NCBI RefSeq assembly: GCF_002551245.1
Contig: NZ_NTGZ01000020.1
Location: 6,966 to 50,583 of the forward strand
DNA from: Streptomyces sp. rh34
GTDB lineage: Bacteria > Actinomycetota > Actinomycetes > Streptomycetales > Streptomycetaceae
Reading direction: 5' to 3'
DNA: 43,618 nucleotides
The stretch's first letter is position 1. Each line of letters starts with the position of its first letter. The notes beneath the pieces are model-generated. The model was given only the letters and a program-made list of their open reading frames with translations. It made no database searches and was not told where the DNA came from. Of this stretch, positions 25,720 through 35,076 are shown piece after piece. The translations under genes and the position numbers were made by a program.

Positions 25720-26103
25720 TTAGAACTTCAGTCCGGCTTCACGGGCGGCGTCAGCCAGAGCGGCAATCCGCCCGGCGTACTGGTTACCACCGCGGTCAAA
25801 CACGACGGCCTCGACGCCTGCGGCCTTGGCACGCTCGGCGACCAGGGCGCCGACCTGCTGGGCCTGGGCGCTCTTGTCACCCTCGCCACCACGGATCGAG
25901 GTGTCCAGGGTCGACGCCGACGCGAGCGTGTGGCCCGCGATGTCGTCGATGACCTGGGCCACGATGTGGCGGTTGGAACGCGTCACGACCAAGCGAGGAC
26001 GCTCCGGCGAACCGGAGATGTGCTTGCGGACGCGGATGTGGCGGCGCTTGAGGGCGGCACGCTTGTACGCGTCGCCCTTGGCGATCTTCACACCGTATGC
26101 CAT
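25720..26103 (-). CDS. rplR: 50S ribosomal protein L18
   Basis: A 127-residue L18 that binds 5S r[39 protein letters not shown], ending [15 protein letters not shown]. The start is ATG 26103, two bases after rplF. Confidence 0.98.
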   Translation of the reverse strand: MAYGVKIAKGDAYKRAALKRRHIRVRKHISGSPERPRLVVTRSNRHIVAQVIDDIAGHTLASASTLDTSIRGGEGDKSAQAQQVGALVAERAKAAGVEAVVFDRGGNQYAGRIAALADAAREAGLKF

Positions 26104-26105
26104 GG

Positions 26106-26645
26106 CTACTTACCAGCCTTTCCGACCTTGCGGCGGATGACCTCGCCCGCGTACTTGACGCCCTTGGCCTTGTACGGGTCGGGCTTCCGCAGCTTGCGGA
26201 TGTTGGCGGCTACCTCGCCGACCTTCTGCTTGTCGATGCCCTCGACGCTGAGCTTCGTGGGCGACTCGACCTTGAAGGTGATGCCTTCCGGAGCCTCGAT
26301 GAGGATCGGGTGGCTGTAGCCCAGGGCGAACTCCAGGTTGGAGCCCTTCGCCTGGACGCGGTAACCGACACCGCTGATCTCGAGCGCCTTGCTGTAACCC
26401 GTGGTCACGCCGGTGATCATGTTCGCCACCAGCGTGCGGGACAGGCCGTGGAGGGCCTTGTTCTGACGCTCGTCGTTCGGGCGGGAGACGCTGAGCACGC
26501 CGTCCTCACCCTTGGAGACCTCGATCGGCGCGGCAACGGTGTGCGTGAGGGAACCCTTGGGGCCCTTCACGGCGACCGTACGGCCATCGATGGTGACGTC
26601 CACACCGGCGGGAACCTGGATGGGGAGCTTGCCGATTCGCGACAT
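26106..26645 (-). CDS. rplF: 50S ribosomal protein L6
   Basis: A 179-residue L6 with its duplicated fold: [50 protein letters not shown], and [20 protein letters not shown] in the RNA-binding end. The start is ATG 26645. Confidence 0.98.
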   Translation of the reverse strand: MSRIGKLPIQVPAGVDVTIDGRTVAVKGPKGSLTHTVAAPIEVSKGEDGVLSVSRPNDERQNKALHGLSRTLVANMITGVTTGYSKALEISGVGYRVQAKGSNLEFALGYSHPILIEAPEGITFKVESPTKLSVEGIDKQKVGEVAANIRKLRKPDPYKAKGVKYAGEVIRRKVGKAGK

Positions 26646-26666
26646 GAGCTTTCCTTCCTTTCCCGA

Positions 26667-27065
26667 CTACCAGACGTAGGCGAGGACTTCCCCACCTACG
26701 CCCTTCTTGCCTGCCTGCTGGCCGGTCAGGAGGCCGTGGGACGTGGAGATGATCGCCACGCCCAGACCGCCGAGGACCTTCGGCAGGTTGGTGGACTTTG
26801 CGTATACACGCAGACCCGGCTTCGAAATCCGCTTGATGCCGGCGATCGAGCGCTCGCGGTTCGGGCCGAACTTCAGCTCGAGGACGAGGTTCTTGCCGAC
26901 CTCGGCGTCCTCGACCTTCCAGCCGGTGATGAAGCCCTCCTGCTGGAGGATCTCCGCGATGTGCGACTTGATCTTGCTGTGCGGCATCGAGACATCGTCG
27001 TGATATGCCGAGTTCGCGTTACGCAGACGCGTGAGCATGTCTGCGATGGGATCAGTCATGGTCAT
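26667..27065 (-). CDS. rpsH: 30S ribosomal protein S8
   Basis: A 132-residue S8: [45 protein letters not shown] and GGEVLAYVW at the end. It is an early 16S rRNA binder and, in other bacteria, the translational repressor of the spc operon. The start is ATG 27065 (a second ATG at 27059 is possible). It follows rpsN by an unusually long 224-bp spacer. Confidence 0.98.
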   Translation of the reverse strand: MTMTDPIADMLTRLRNANSAYHDDVSMPHSKIKSHIAEILQQEGFITGWKVEDAEVGKNLVLELKFGPNRERSIAGIKRISKPGLRVYAKSTNLPKVLGGLGVAIISTSHGLLTGQQAGKKGVGGEVLAYVW

Positions 27066-27289
27066 GAGTTGGCCTTCGGCCTCTCTCGCCGGGGTTTCCT
27101 GTATGCGCCATCCCTCTCCCCACTCAGTGGCGGGACGGGTGCGGTGCGGGGACCTACGGCGTAGTAAGTCGGTCTTGGGCGGCAGGCGCCCAACCCTTCA
27201 AGCCTACGGCATGAAAGGACGGGCTCCTGCCGACCCAGATGCTTACCGAGAGTCTCCGGAACTTCCCTGTGCCCGAGGGCAGAGGGGAG
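27066..27289 (-). promoter_or_regulatory. Long rpsN-rpsH spacer
   Basis: This 224-bp spacer lies inside an operon where most neighbours are 0-25 bp apart. It holds a perfect hairpin TTGGGCG-GCAGG-CGCCCAA (27175-27193) and a small palindrome CTACG-G-CGTAG near 27163. No gene was recognised. It directly precedes rpsH, whose product is the spc-operon repressor in other bacteria, so a regulatory RNA or internal promoter is possible. Confidence 0.5.
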
Positions 27290-27475
27290 TTACCAGGAGC
27301 TCTTGGTCACGCCCGGCAGCTCGCCACGGTGAGCCATCTCACGAAGGCACACGCGGCACAGGCCGAACTTGCGGTAGACGGAGTGGGGCCGGCCGCAGCG
27401 CTGGCAGCGGGTGTACCCGCGCACGCCGAACTTCGGCTTACGGGCGGCCTTAGCGATCAGAGCCTTCTTCGCCAC
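27290..27475 (-). CDS. rpsN: 30S ribosomal protein S14, zinc-binding (type Z)
   Basis: A 61-residue S14 of the short zinc type: [20 protein letters not shown] then [21 protein letters not shown]. The four ligands form CX2C-X12-CX2C. With the zinc-type rpmJ, this is the zinc-replete ribosome set. The start is GTG 27475, two bases after rplE. Confidence 0.98.
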   Translation of the reverse strand: MAKKALIAKAARKPKFGVRGYTRCQRCGRPHSVYRKFGLCRVCLREMAHRGELPGVTKSSW

Positions 27476-27477
27476 GG

Positions 27478-28035
27478 TCAGTTCTCCTTGAACGGGAAGC
27501 CGAGGTGACGAAGGAGGGCACGACCCTCGTCGTCGTTGGTCGCCGTGGTGACCACGGTGATGTCCATGCCCCGGACCCGGTCGATCTTGTCCTGGTCGAT
27601 CTCGTGGAACATGACCTGCTCCGTGAGACCGAAGGTGTAGTTGCCACGGCCGTCGAACTGCTTCGGCGACAGGCCACGGAAGTCACGGATACGCGGAAGC
27701 GCGAGCGACAGCGTACGGTCCAGGAACTCCCACATCCGGTCACCACGGAGGGTGACGTGGCAGCCGATCGGCTGGCCCTCGCGCAGCTTGAACTGCGCGA
27801 TGGACTTGCGGGCCTTCGTGACGGCCGGCTTCTGGCCGGTGATCGTGGTGAGGTCCTTGACGGCACCGTCGATCAGCTTGGAGTCGCGGGCGGCGTCGCC
27901 CACACCCATGTTGACCACGATCTTGACCAGACCGGGAACCTGCATGACGTTCTCGTAGGAGAACTCCTCACGCAGCTTGCCGGCGATTTCCTCGCGGTAG
28001 CGCGTCTTGAGACGCGGCGCAGTGGTGGCAGTCAT
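27478..28035 (-). CDS. rplE: 50S ribosomal protein L5
   Basis: A 185-residue L5: [77 protein letters not shown]. It binds 5S rRNA and contacts S13 and P-site tRNA. Its ATG overlaps the rplX stop by one base. Confidence 0.98.
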   Translation of the reverse strand: MTATTAPRLKTRYREEIAGKLREEFSYENVMQVPGLVKIVVNMGVGDAARDSKLIDGAVKDLTTITGQKPAVTKARKSIAQFKLREGQPIGCHVTLRGDRMWEFLDRTLSLALPRIRDFRGLSPKQFDGRGNYTFGLTEQVMFHEIDQDKIDRVRGMDITVVTTATNDDEGRALLRHLGFPFKEN

Positions 28036-28358
28036 CAGATGTCCTCACCGGTCCGCTTGGCAACGCGGATCTTGTTGCCCTCGTCGTCAAAGCGGTAGCC
28101 GACGCGGGTGACAACCTTGTTGCCGTCCTTCTCCACGACCAGCTGCACGTTGCTGATGTGGATCGGGGCCTCGGTGGTGACAATGCCACCCGTCTGCGAA
28201 CCGCGAGCCGTCTGACCGGCCTTGGTGTGCTTCTTGACCCGGTTGACACCCTCGACGAGGACGCGGTCCTGCGTGGGATAGGCCACGATGACCTTGCCCT
28301 GCTTGCCCTTGTCCTTACCGGTGATGACCTGAACCAGGTCGCCCTTCTTGATCTTCAT
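28035..28358 (-). CDS. rplX: 50S ribosomal protein L24
   Basis: A 107-residue L24 with the KOW motif near the start ([23 protein letters not shown] in two parts) and the conserved [12 protein letters not shown]. It is a primary 23S assembly initiator. The start is ATG 28358, two bases after rplN. Confidence 0.98.
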   Translation of the reverse strand: MKIKKGDLVQVITGKDKGKQGKVIVAYPTQDRVLVEGVNRVKKHTKAGQTARGSQTGGIVTTEAPIHISNVQLVVEKDGNKVVTRVGYRFDDEGNKIRVAKRTGEDI

Positions 28359-28360
28359 GC

Positions 28361-28729
28361 TTACAGCACCTCCGGCGCGAGCGAGATGATCTTCATGAAC
28401 TTCTTCTCGCGCAGCTCCCGGCCCACCGGGCCGAAGATGCGGGTGCCGCGGGGGTCGCCGTCGTTCTTCAGAATGACGGCGGCGTTCTCGTCGAAGCGGA
28501 TGTACGAGCCATCCTGACGACGACGCTCCTTGACGGTGCGAACGATGACGGCCTTGACGACGTCACCCTTCTTCACGTTGCCACCGGGGATCGCGTCCTT
28601 GACGGTGGCGACGATGACGTCACCGATACCCGCGTAGCGGCGACCCGAGCCACCGAGAACACGAATGGTGAGAATTTCCTTCGCACCCGTGTTGTCGGCG
28701 ACGCGCAGTCGCGACTCCTGCTGGATCAC
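28361..28729 (-). CDS. rplN: 50S ribosomal protein L14
   Basis: A 122-residue L14 of exact family length: [68 protein letters not shown]. The start is GTG 28729. It opens the spc block and follows a 107-bp spacer with two hairpins. Confidence 0.98.
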   Translation of the reverse strand: MIQQESRLRVADNTGAKEILTIRVLGGSGRRYAGIGDVIVATVKDAIPGGNVKKGDVVKAVIVRTVKERRRQDGSYIRFDENAAVILKNDGDPRGTRIFGPVGRELREKKFMKIISLAPEVL

Positions 28730-28761
28730 GTCTATCTCCTGATCGTCTGCCGGTTCCCGGC

Positions 28762-28834
28762 GGGTGCCTCTCCGTTACCGGGGAGGCACCCCACCGAGCC
28801 TGGCGGAACTGACCTGAGGGGAGAATCCCTCAGG
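28762..28834 (-). promoter_or_regulatory. Paired hairpins at the S10/spc boundary
   Basis: Two stem-loops lie between rpsQ and rplN. The first after rpsQ is CCTGAGGG-GAGAAT-CCCTCAGG (28813-28834), perfect. The second is a 12-bp stem at 28762-28773 / 28780-28791 with one mismatch. Neither has a U-run. Their place, where the S10 operon ends and the spc operon begins in E. coli, suggests partial termination or processing between the blocks. Confidence 0.6.
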
Positions 28835-28836
28835 AA

Positions 28837-29121
28837 TTACTTGGCCTTCTCGAGGATCTCGACGATGCGCCAGCGCTTCGAGGCGGACAGCGGACGCGTC
28901 TCCATGATGATGACGCGGTCGCCGACGCCGGCACTGTTCTGCTCGTCGTGGGCCTTGAGCTTGTTCGTACGGCGGATGACCTTGCCGTACAGCGCGTGCT
29001 TGACGCGGTCCTCGACAGCGACGACGACGGTCTTGTCCATCTTGTCGCTGACGACCAGACCCTCACGGGTCTTGCGGAAACCGCGGTCGGTGTTGGTCTC
29101 AGTCACAGTCTTCTCGCTCAT
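28837..29121 (-). CDS. rpsQ: 30S ribosomal protein S17
   Basis: A 94-residue S17: [62 protein letters not shown] fold, binds the 5' domain of 16S rRNA. The ATG overlaps the rpmC stop by one base. It is the last gene of the S10 block. Confidence 0.98.
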   Translation of the reverse strand: MSEKTVTETNTDRGFRKTREGLVVSDKMDKTVVVAVEDRVKHALYGKVIRRTNKLKAHDEQNSAGVGDRVIIMETRPLSASKRWRIVEILEKAK

Positions 29122-29345
29122 CAGGCGCTCTCCACCGTCTCGATGCCCAGCTCGCGCTCACGCATCAGGGTGTAGATCCGGGCGATGTCCTTACGGACGG
29201 ACTTGAGCCGACCGTGGTTCTCGAGCTGGCCCGTCGCCGCCTGGAAGCGGAGGTTGAACAGCTCTTCCTTGGCTTCGCGGAGCTTGTTGAGGAGCTCCTC
29301 GTCGCCCAGCTCGCGCAGCTCGGACGCCTTGGTACCGGCCGACAT
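29121..29345 (-). CDS. rpmC: 50S ribosomal protein L29
   Basis: A 74-residue L29, two long helices: [56 protein letters not shown]. It borders the exit tunnel. The ATG at 29345 shares one base with the rplP stop; a GTG one codon upstream is possible but less likely. Confidence 0.98.
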   Translation of the reverse strand: MSAGTKASELRELGDEELLNKLREAKEELFNLRFQAATGQLENHGRLKSVRKDIARIYTLMRERELGIETVESA

Positions 29346-29764
29346 CACGACTCACCTGCCTCGCGCCGAACGATCCGGCACTTCATCGGAAGCTTGTGAG
29401 CAGCGCGGGTGAGCGCCTCACGAGCAATCTTCTCGTTCGGGTAGGACAGCTCGAACATCACCCGACCCGGCTTGACGTTCGCGATCCACCACTCGGGAGA
29501 ACCCTTACCGGAACCCATGCGGGTCTCGGCAGGCTTCTTCGTGAGGGGACGGTCCGGGTAGATGTTGATCCAGACCTTGCCGCCACGCTTGATGTGACGG
29601 GTCATCGCGATACGAGCGGACTCGATCTGACGGTTCGTCACGTACGCCGGGGTCAGCGCCTGGATGCCGTACTCGCCGAACGCAACCTGCGTGCCACCCT
29701 TGGACATACCGCTGCGCTTCGGGTGGTGCTGCTTGCGGTGCTTGACCCTACGGGGGATCAGCAT
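29345..29764 (-). CDS. rplP: 50S ribosomal protein L16
   Basis: A 139-residue L16: [59 protein letters not shown]. It lies near the peptidyl transferase centre and A-site tRNA. The start is ATG 29764, five bases after rpsC. Confidence 0.98.
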   Translation of the reverse strand: MLIPRRVKHRKQHHPKRSGMSKGGTQVAFGEYGIQALTPAYVTNRQIESARIAMTRHIKRGGKVWINIYPDRPLTKKPAETRMGSGKGSPEWWIANVKPGRVMFELSYPNEKIAREALTRAAHKLPMKCRIVRREAGES

Positions 29765-29769
29765 TTCGG

Positions 29770-30609
29770 TCAGGCCTCCGTTCCGGTGCTCTCAGCCGCC
29801 GGAGCAGCGGCGGCGGGGGCGTCGGCCTTGGGGGCCTCGGCTGCCGGCGACTGCTGCGGCTTACGACCGCGACCGCCACGCTCGCCACCACGGCCGCCAC
29901 CACGGCCGGCCGGGCGGTCGGTGCCGCCACGAGCCGGACGGTTGCCGGCGCGGGCCGCGGCGTTCTCGGCGCGAACCTCGGCGATGTTCTTGACGTCGCC
30001 CTTGTAGATCCAGACCTTCACGCCGATGCGGCCGAAGGTCGTCTTGGCCTCGAAGAAGCCGTAGTCCACGTTCGCGCGGAGGGTGTGCAGGGGCACACGG
30101 CCCTCGCGGTAGAACTCCGAGCGGGACATCTCGGCGCCGCCGAGGCGACCGCCGCACTGGATCTTGATGCCCTTGGCGCCGGCCTTCATCGAGCTCTGCA
30201 TGCTCTTACGCATGGCACGACGGAAGGAGACGCGGGAGGAGAGCTGCTCGGCGACGGCCTGGGCCACCAGCTGAGCGTCCACCTCGGGGTTCTTGACCTC
30301 GAGGATATTCAGCTGGACCTGCTTGCCGGTCAGCTTCTCCAGCTCGCCGCGGATGCGATCGGCCTCGGCGCCGCGGCGACCGATGACGATGCCCGGACGG
30401 GCGGTGTGGATGTCAACGCGGACGCGGTCGCGGGTGCGCTCGATCTCGACCTTCGAGATGCCGGCCCGCTCCATGCCCTTCGTCATCATGCGACGAATGG
30501 CGACGTCTTCCTTGACGTAGTCCTTGTACAGCTTGTCGGCGTACCAGCGGGACTTGAAGTCCGTGGTGATGCCGAGCCGGAACCCGTGCGGGTTTACCTT
30601 CTGGCCCAT
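29770..30609 (-). CDS. rpsC: 30S ribosomal protein S3
   Basis: A 279-residue S3. The KH domain carries [21 protein letters not shown] (the GXXG-like loop), and [20 protein letters not shown] lies in the C-terminal domain. The last ~65 residues form an Arg/Gly- then Ala/Pro-rich tail ([26 protein letters not shown]), common in actinobacteria. It lines the mRNA entry channel. Its ATG overlaps the rplV stop by one base. Confidence 0.98.
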   Translation of the reverse strand: MGQKVNPHGFRLGITTDFKSRWYADKLYKDYVKEDVAIRRMMTKGMERAGISKVEIERTRDRVRVDIHTARPGIVIGRRGAEADRIRGELEKLTGKQVQLNILEVKNPEVDAQLVAQAVAEQLSSRVSFRRAMRKSMQSSMKAGAKGIKIQCGGRLGGAEMSRSEFYREGRVPLHTLRANVDYGFFEAKTTFGRIGVKVWIYKGDVKNIAEVRAENAAARAGNRPARGGTDRPAGRGGGRGGERGGRGRKPQQSPAAEAPKADAPAAAAPAAESTGTEA

Positions 30610-30956
30610 TACCGGGTTCCTTCCTTGCTGCTGACGACCACGGTGATGTGGCTGGTCCGCTTACGGATCCGGTAGGCACGGCCCTGAGCACGCGGACGGA
30701 ACCGCTTCAGGGTCGGGCCCTCGTCCACGTACGCCTCGCTGATGACCAGCGAAGAGGCGTCGGTGTGGTCGTAGTTGTGTGCAGCGTTGGCGATGGCGCT
30801 GTCCAGCACCTTGCCAACCGGCACGCTCGCGGCCTGCGGGGCGAAACGCAGGACCGCCTGAGCCTCCGTGGCATCCATGCCACGGATGAGGTCCACCACT
30901 CGGCGGGCCTTCATGGGCGTGACGCGGATGTACCGCGCCTGGGCCCTGGCTTCCAT
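30609..30956 (-). CDS. rplV: 50S ribosomal protein L22
   Basis: A 115-residue L22: [38 protein letters not shown], and the tunnel loop [21 protein letters not shown] chose ATG 30956, which begins the conserved [12 protein letters not shown] after GAAGGGAC; the longer frame to 30992 adds 12 non-family residues. The loop shows no macrolide-resistance-like insertion. Confidence 0.97.
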   Translation of the reverse strand: MEARAQARYIRVTPMKARRVVDLIRGMDATEAQAVLRFAPQAASVPVGKVLDSAIANAAHNYDHTDASSLVISEAYVDEGPTLKRFRPRAQGRAYRIRKRTSHITVVVSSKEGTR

Positions 30957-30998
30957 GGTTGTCCCTTCGGTGTAAGTCATAGTCGTTTCCACCCCGCG

Positions 30999-31280
30999 CT
31001 AGCGGCGCTTCGACTTCCGGTCGTCCTTGACGTGGCCGCGGAAGGTGCGAGTCGGCGAGAACTCGCCGAGCTTGTGGCCGACCATCGACTCGGTGACGAA
31101 CACCGGGACGTGGATCTTGCCGTTGTGCACCGCGATGGTGTGACCCAGCATGGCCGGGACGATCATCGAGCGACGGGACCAGGTCTTGATGACGTTCTTG
31201 GTGCCTGCCTCGTTCTGTACGTCCACCTTCTTGATGAGGTGGCCGTCGACGAAGGGCCCCTTCTTGAGACTGCGCGGCAT
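30999..31280 (-). CDS. rpsS: 30S ribosomal protein S19
   Basis: A 93-residue S19: [65 protein letters not shown] at the end. It pairs with S13 in the 30S head. The start is ATG 31280, 12 bp after rplB. Confidence 0.98.
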   Translation of the reverse strand: MPRSLKKGPFVDGHLIKKVDVQNEAGTKNVIKTWSRRSMIVPAMLGHTIAVHNGKIHVPVFVTESMVGHKLGEFSPTRTFRGHVKDDRKSKRR

Positions 31281-31292
31281 CTAAACCCGCTC

Positions 31293-32129
31293 CTAGCGCT
31301 TCTTGTTCGTCTTGCGGCGGCGGACGATGTACTTGTTGCTCGCCTTCTTGGGAGAACGAGTACGACCCTCCTTCTGACCCCACGGCGAGACCGGGTGACG
31401 ACCACCGGAGGTCTTGCCTTCACCACCACCGTGCGGGTGGTCAACCGGGTTCATCGCGACACCGCGGACGGTCGGGCGAACGCCCTTCCAGCGCATGCGG
31501 CCGGCCTTGCCCCAGTTGATGTTCGACTGCTCGGCGTTGCCGACCTCACCGATCGTCGCGCGGCAGCGCGCGTCGACCAGGCGGATCTCACCCGACGGCA
31601 TACGAAGGTGGGCCATGGTGCCCTCCTTCGCCAGCAGCTGCACGGAGGCACCCGCGGAACGGGCGAACTTCGCGCCGCCGCCGGGCCGCAGCTCGATGGC
31701 GTGGATGGTCGTACCGACCGGGATGTTGCGCAGCGCCAGGTTGTTGCCCGGCTTGATGTCGGCGCCCGGACCGTTCTCGACACGGTCGCCCTGCGCCAGA
31801 CCACGGGGAGCGACGATGTAACGCTTCTCGCCGTCCGCGTAGTGCAGCAGCGCGATGCGCGCGGTGCGGTTCGGGTCGTACTCGATGTGCGCGACCTTGG
31901 CCGGCACGCCGTCCTTGTCGTGACGACGGAAGTCGATCACGCGGTAGGCGCGCTTGTGGCCACCACCCTGGTGGCGAACGGTCACACGACCGGCGTTGTT
32001 ACGGCCGCCCTTGCTGTGCAGAGGGCGGACCAGCGACTTCTCCGGCGTGGACCGCGTGATCTCGACAAAGTCGGCGACGCTGGAGCCACGACGGCCCGGG
32101 GTCGTCGGCTTGTACTTGCGGATACCCAT
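31293..32129 (-). CDS. rplB: 50S ribosomal protein L2
   Basis: A 278-residue L2: [40 protein letters not shown], and near the end [20 protein letters not shown], which includes the histidine close to the peptidyl transferase centre. The start is ATG 32129. Confidence 0.98.
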   Translation of the reverse strand: MGIRKYKPTTPGRRGSSVADFVEITRSTPEKSLVRPLHSKGGRNNAGRVTVRHQGGGHKRAYRVIDFRRHDKDGVPAKVAHIEYDPNRTARIALLHYADGEKRYIVAPRGLAQGDRVENGPGADIKPGNNLALRNIPVGTTIHAIELRPGGGAKFARSAGASVQLLAKEGTMAHLRMPSGEIRLVDARCRATIGEVGNAEQSNINWGKAGRMRWKGVRPTVRGVAMNPVDHPHGGGEGKTSGGRHPVSPWGQKEGRTRSPKKASNKYIVRRRKTNKKR

Positions 32130-32168
32130 TTCTCAGTCCTCGTCCGATTCCGGACGACTCGACCTCAC

Positions 32169-32492
32169 TTAAGAGGTCGGGCCGCCGAAGATGTCGATAC
32201 GGTCGCCCTCGGCGAGGGTCACGATGGCGCGCTTCGTGTCGGAGCGCTTGCCGAAGCCGGTCTTGGTGCGCTTGCGCTTGCCCTGCCGGTTGATCGTGTT
32301 GACCCCGGTGACCTTGACCGAGAAGACCGCTTCCACGGCCTGCTTGATCTGGGTCTTGTTGGAGCCGGGCGCGACGATGAACGTGTACTTGTTCTCGTCG
32401 AGCAGCGCGTAGCTCTTCTCGGAGACCACGGGCTTGACGAGAACGTCACGCGGGTCCGAGTACGTCTTGCTGGTTACGGTCGCCTCGCTCAT
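32169..32492 (-). CDS. rplW: 50S ribosomal protein L23
   Basis: A 107-residue L23: [60 protein letters not shown]. It forms the exit-tunnel docking site for trigger factor and SRP. Its ATG overlaps the rplD stop by one base. Confidence 0.98.
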   Translation of the reverse strand: MSEATVTSKTYSDPRDVLVKPVVSEKSYALLDENKYTFIVAPGSNKTQIKQAVEAVFSVKVTGVNTINRQGKRKRTKTGFGKRSDTKRAIVTLAEGDRIDIFGGPTS

Positions 32493-33142
32493 CAGGCGTC
32501 GCTCCCTTCGGTCTCAGCGGTCTGGGGGCCAGACACGAAGGACTCGAAAGCGGCCTGGGTGAAGACCACGTCGTCAGAGACGATCACGTCGTACGTGTTG
32601 AGCTGGCCCGGCTCCAGGATGTGCACCTGGGGCAGGTTGCGCGCGGACAGCCACGCGGCCTCGTCGGCGCGGTCGACGACCAGGAGCAGGTTCTGGCGCT
32701 CCGAGATCTTGCCGAGCAGCGTCTTGGCGGCCTTCGTGGAGGCGGCACCCTCGACCACGCCGGTGACGACGTGGATACGGGAGTGACGGGCCCGGTCCGA
32801 GAGGGCACCGCGCAGGGCGGCGGCCTTCATCTTCTTCGGGGTCCGCTGCGAGTAGTCACGCGGCTGCGGGCCGTGAACGACGCCACCACCGGCGAACTGC
32901 GGGGCGCGGGTCGAACCCTGACGGGCGCGGCCGGTGCCCTTCTGGCGGTAAGGCTTCTTGCCACCACCGCGGACTTCGCCGCGGCGCTTGGTCTTGTGCG
33001 TGCCCTGACGGGCAGCCGCCAGCTGAGCGACAACGACCTGGTGGATCAGCGGAACGCTGGTCTTCGCGTCGAAGATCTCCGCGGGGAGGTCGACGGTACC
33101 GGCCTTGTCGCCTGCCGGCGAAAGGATGTCAATGGTGCTCAT
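32492..33142 (-). CDS. rplD: 50S ribosomal protein L4
   Basis: A 216-residue L4: [20 protein letters not shown], the tunnel loop with [20 protein letters not shown], and VLMA-like C-terminal strands ([20 protein letters not shown]). In E. coli L4 represses the S10 operon; that mechanism is not known to apply here. The start is ATG 33142, chosen over a longer frame to 33241 that runs into rplC. Confidence 0.98.
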   Translation of the reverse strand: MSTIDILSPAGDKAGTVDLPAEIFDAKTSVPLIHQVVVAQLAAARQGTHKTKRRGEVRGGGKKPYRQKGTGRARQGSTRAPQFAGGGVVHGPQPRDYSQRTPKKMKAAALRGALSDRARHSRIHVVTGVVEGAASTKAAKTLLGKISERQNLLLVVDRADEAAWLSARNLPQVHILEPGQLNTYDVIVSDDVVFTQAAFESFVSGPQTAETEGSDA

Positions 33143-33146
33143 TACC

Positions 33147-33791
33147 TCAAGCCCCCTTGGCCGCGGTACGGACCAGGACGAGGCCGCCGTTCGGACCGGG
33201 GACCGCGCCCTTGATGAGGAGCAGACCCTTCTCCGCGTCAACCGCGTGGATGGTCAGGTTCTGGGTGGTGACGCGCTCGTTACCCATACGGCCCGCCATG
33301 CGCATGCCCTTGAAGACACGCCCAGGGGTGGCGCAGCCACCGATGGAACCGGGGGAACGGTGCTTGCGCTGGGTGCCGTGCCCGGCGCCGAGGCCCTTGA
33401 AGTTGTGACGCTTCATGACACCGGCGAAGCCCTTGCCCTTGCTCTTGCCCGTGACGTCGACCTTGACGCCGGACTCGAACACCTCGGCAGTGACCTCCTG
33501 GCCCAGCGTGTACTCGCTGGCGTCAGGGGTGCGGAGCTCCACCAGGTGGCGGCGCGGGGTGACGTCGGCCTTGGCGAAGTGACCCTTGAGGGGCTTGTTC
33601 ACCTTGCGCGGGTCGATCTCGCCGAAGGCGATCTGCACCGCTTCGTAGCCGTCGCTGTCGTTCGTACGGACCTGCGTCACGACGCACGGACCGGCCTTGA
33701 CGACGGTCACCGGGACAACCCGGTTGTTCTCGTCCCAGACCTGGGTCATGCCGAGCTTCTCGCCCAGGACGCCCTTGATGTTCTTGCTCAT
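33147..33791 (-). CDS. rplC: 50S ribosomal protein L3
   Basis: A 214-residue L3: [78 protein letters not shown]. It initiates 50S assembly and reaches the peptidyl transferase centre. The start is ATG 33791, 14 bp after rpsJ. Confidence 0.98.
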
Positions 33792-33805
33792 CTCGGCCCG
33801 TCCCC

Positions 33806-34114
33806 TCAGAGCTTGATCTCGATGTCGACGCCCGCCGGCAGGTCGAGGCGCATCAGCGAGTCAACCGTCTTCGGCGTGGGGTCGAGAATGTCGATGAGGC
33901 GCTTGTGCGTGCGCATCTCGAAGTGCTCGCGAGAGTCCTTGTACTTGTGCGGCGACTTGATGACGCAGTACACGTTCTTCTCAGTGGGCAGCGGCACCGG
34001 GCCCGCGACCGACGCACCAGTGCGGGTCACCGTCTCGACGATCTTCTTCGCCGAGGAGTCGATGACCTCGTGGTCGTAGGCCTTGAGCCGGATGCGGATC
34101 TTCTGTCCCGCCAT
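33806..34114 (-). CDS. rpsJ: 30S ribosomal protein S10
   Basis: A 102-residue S10: [59 protein letters not shown]. It also serves as NusE in antitermination. The ATG at 34114 begins the conserved sequence; the longer open frame upstream is non-family. It is the first gene of the S10 block and carries the hairpin leader shared with rpsL. Confidence 0.98.
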
Positions 34115-34176
34115 GGCTACTAGTAGTCCTGTCTCTCGTAACGCTCTGGAACCCGGGGGTTCTCTGGACTCCTCCT

Positions 34177-34204
34177 CCGACCCACGCGGTCGGGCGTGTC
34201 GCAT
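34177..34204 (-). promoter_or_regulatory. rpsJ leader hairpin, shared with rpsL
   Basis: The plus-strand sequence CCGACCCACGCGGTCGGG (34177-34194), followed by C, GTGTCG, C and AT, matches 43100-43127 in the rpsL leader at 26 of 28 bases. In RNA it forms CCGACC-GCGUG-GGUCGG with a conserved 5' flank CGACACRC. It lies 62 nt before rpsJ. A separate small hairpin GAACCC-GG-GGGTTC (34149-34162) sits between it and the gene. Confidence 0.75.
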
Positions 34205-35076
34205 CCCCTCTACGAAAATCTCCCGAAGAAGATCCCAACCAAGGGGGTGCGGACCCTGAGACCGCGGAACCGGGGGCGGAACACCCACCGGGTGCCTGGC
34301 CGGCGCCCTGCGTTGCTTCCCGAAAGATTCCCGTACGTCCGGCCCTGGGGGCCGACGAGTACTGTGGGACTCGCTTCCGGTCCTCCCGGCGGGAGGCGCG
34401 CAGCATTGACACTCAACCGAGCAACCTGGTCAGTGTGCCATACGGGGCGCGGGCCTGGCCAATCGAGTCGGGAATCCTACCCCGAGCGAGCGAGTGCTCA
34501 AACGCGGGCGCGGATCCGGCGGGGCCGCAGGGCGCGCACCGTGCCCGGTACGCGTGCGTGAGGGCGCGTGCACGCGGGGGCGCGAGGCGTACGCGCGCGA
34601 GCGGAGCGGGGGCCGGGGCGTTTCCCCGGTCGCGGGCAGGGGCGGCGCGGCGGCGGGCGGCTCGCGGATCACGCCCCTCCCGGTACGTGCCCGGTGACGG
34701 CCGGACCGAGGTCAGCGGGGATTCCACTTGGCGCCCGGGCACACCAGGCGTACCGCTTCGGTCCTCCCCGGGCGCACCGGAAGCGCAACTCCCGTGGGAG
34801 GTCGTGCTGTTCTACGGACAGCCCCTCGCACGGGCAGCCCCGGGCCCGCCTCCGGCCGCCCCTTCCCGCGGCACCACGGCGTCGGCCTCAGTAACGATTC
34901 CGATTCGGAACACTCAAATGATGTCCACGAGGAACAACGGGCAACTTCCGCTTCATAGGATCTGCCCGTGCTCGCAGGGCACTTGAGACTGATTTCGCGG
35001 CTCTCCCACCACATACCTCGTGTGGCGCGCGCGTTTGTCGCGCCCTTGAGGACGAGCCGCGCCGGAGGGGACTTCT
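34205..35076. other. Long intergenic region between rpsJ and the thioester-protein gene
   Basis: About 870 bp without a supportable gene. Open frames on both strands (for example one of 109 codons on the minus strand at 34413-34742) are Arg/Pro/Ala-rich GC artefacts lacking codon bias, a ribosome-binding site or family resemblance. The part from 34205 to about 34450 is expected to be the rpsJ leader and promoter zone. CTGACC with a weak -10 near 34400-34435 was considered but is unconvincing. The palindrome TTCCGA-T-TCGGAA lies at 34898-34910. Confidence 0.6.
34898..34910. promoter_or_regulatory. Perfect palindrome upstream of the thioester-protein gene
   Basis: TTCCGATTCGGAA is a 6+1+6 perfect dyad, 167 bp upstream of the gene at 35077 and in a locally less GC-rich stretch. 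It is a candidate operator; the binding protein is unknown. Confidence 0.4.

Noticed and set aside
34396..34440. Promoter of rpsJ (CTGACC or TTGCTC with downstream hexamers; TTGACA on the plus strand)
   Set aside because: No candidate -35 has a reasonable -10 at 16-19 bp spacing.
34413..34742. 109-codon minus-strand frame upstream of rpsJ
   Set aside because: Arg/Pro/Ala-rich composition of a GC-driven spurious frame, no ribosome-binding site, no family resemblance.
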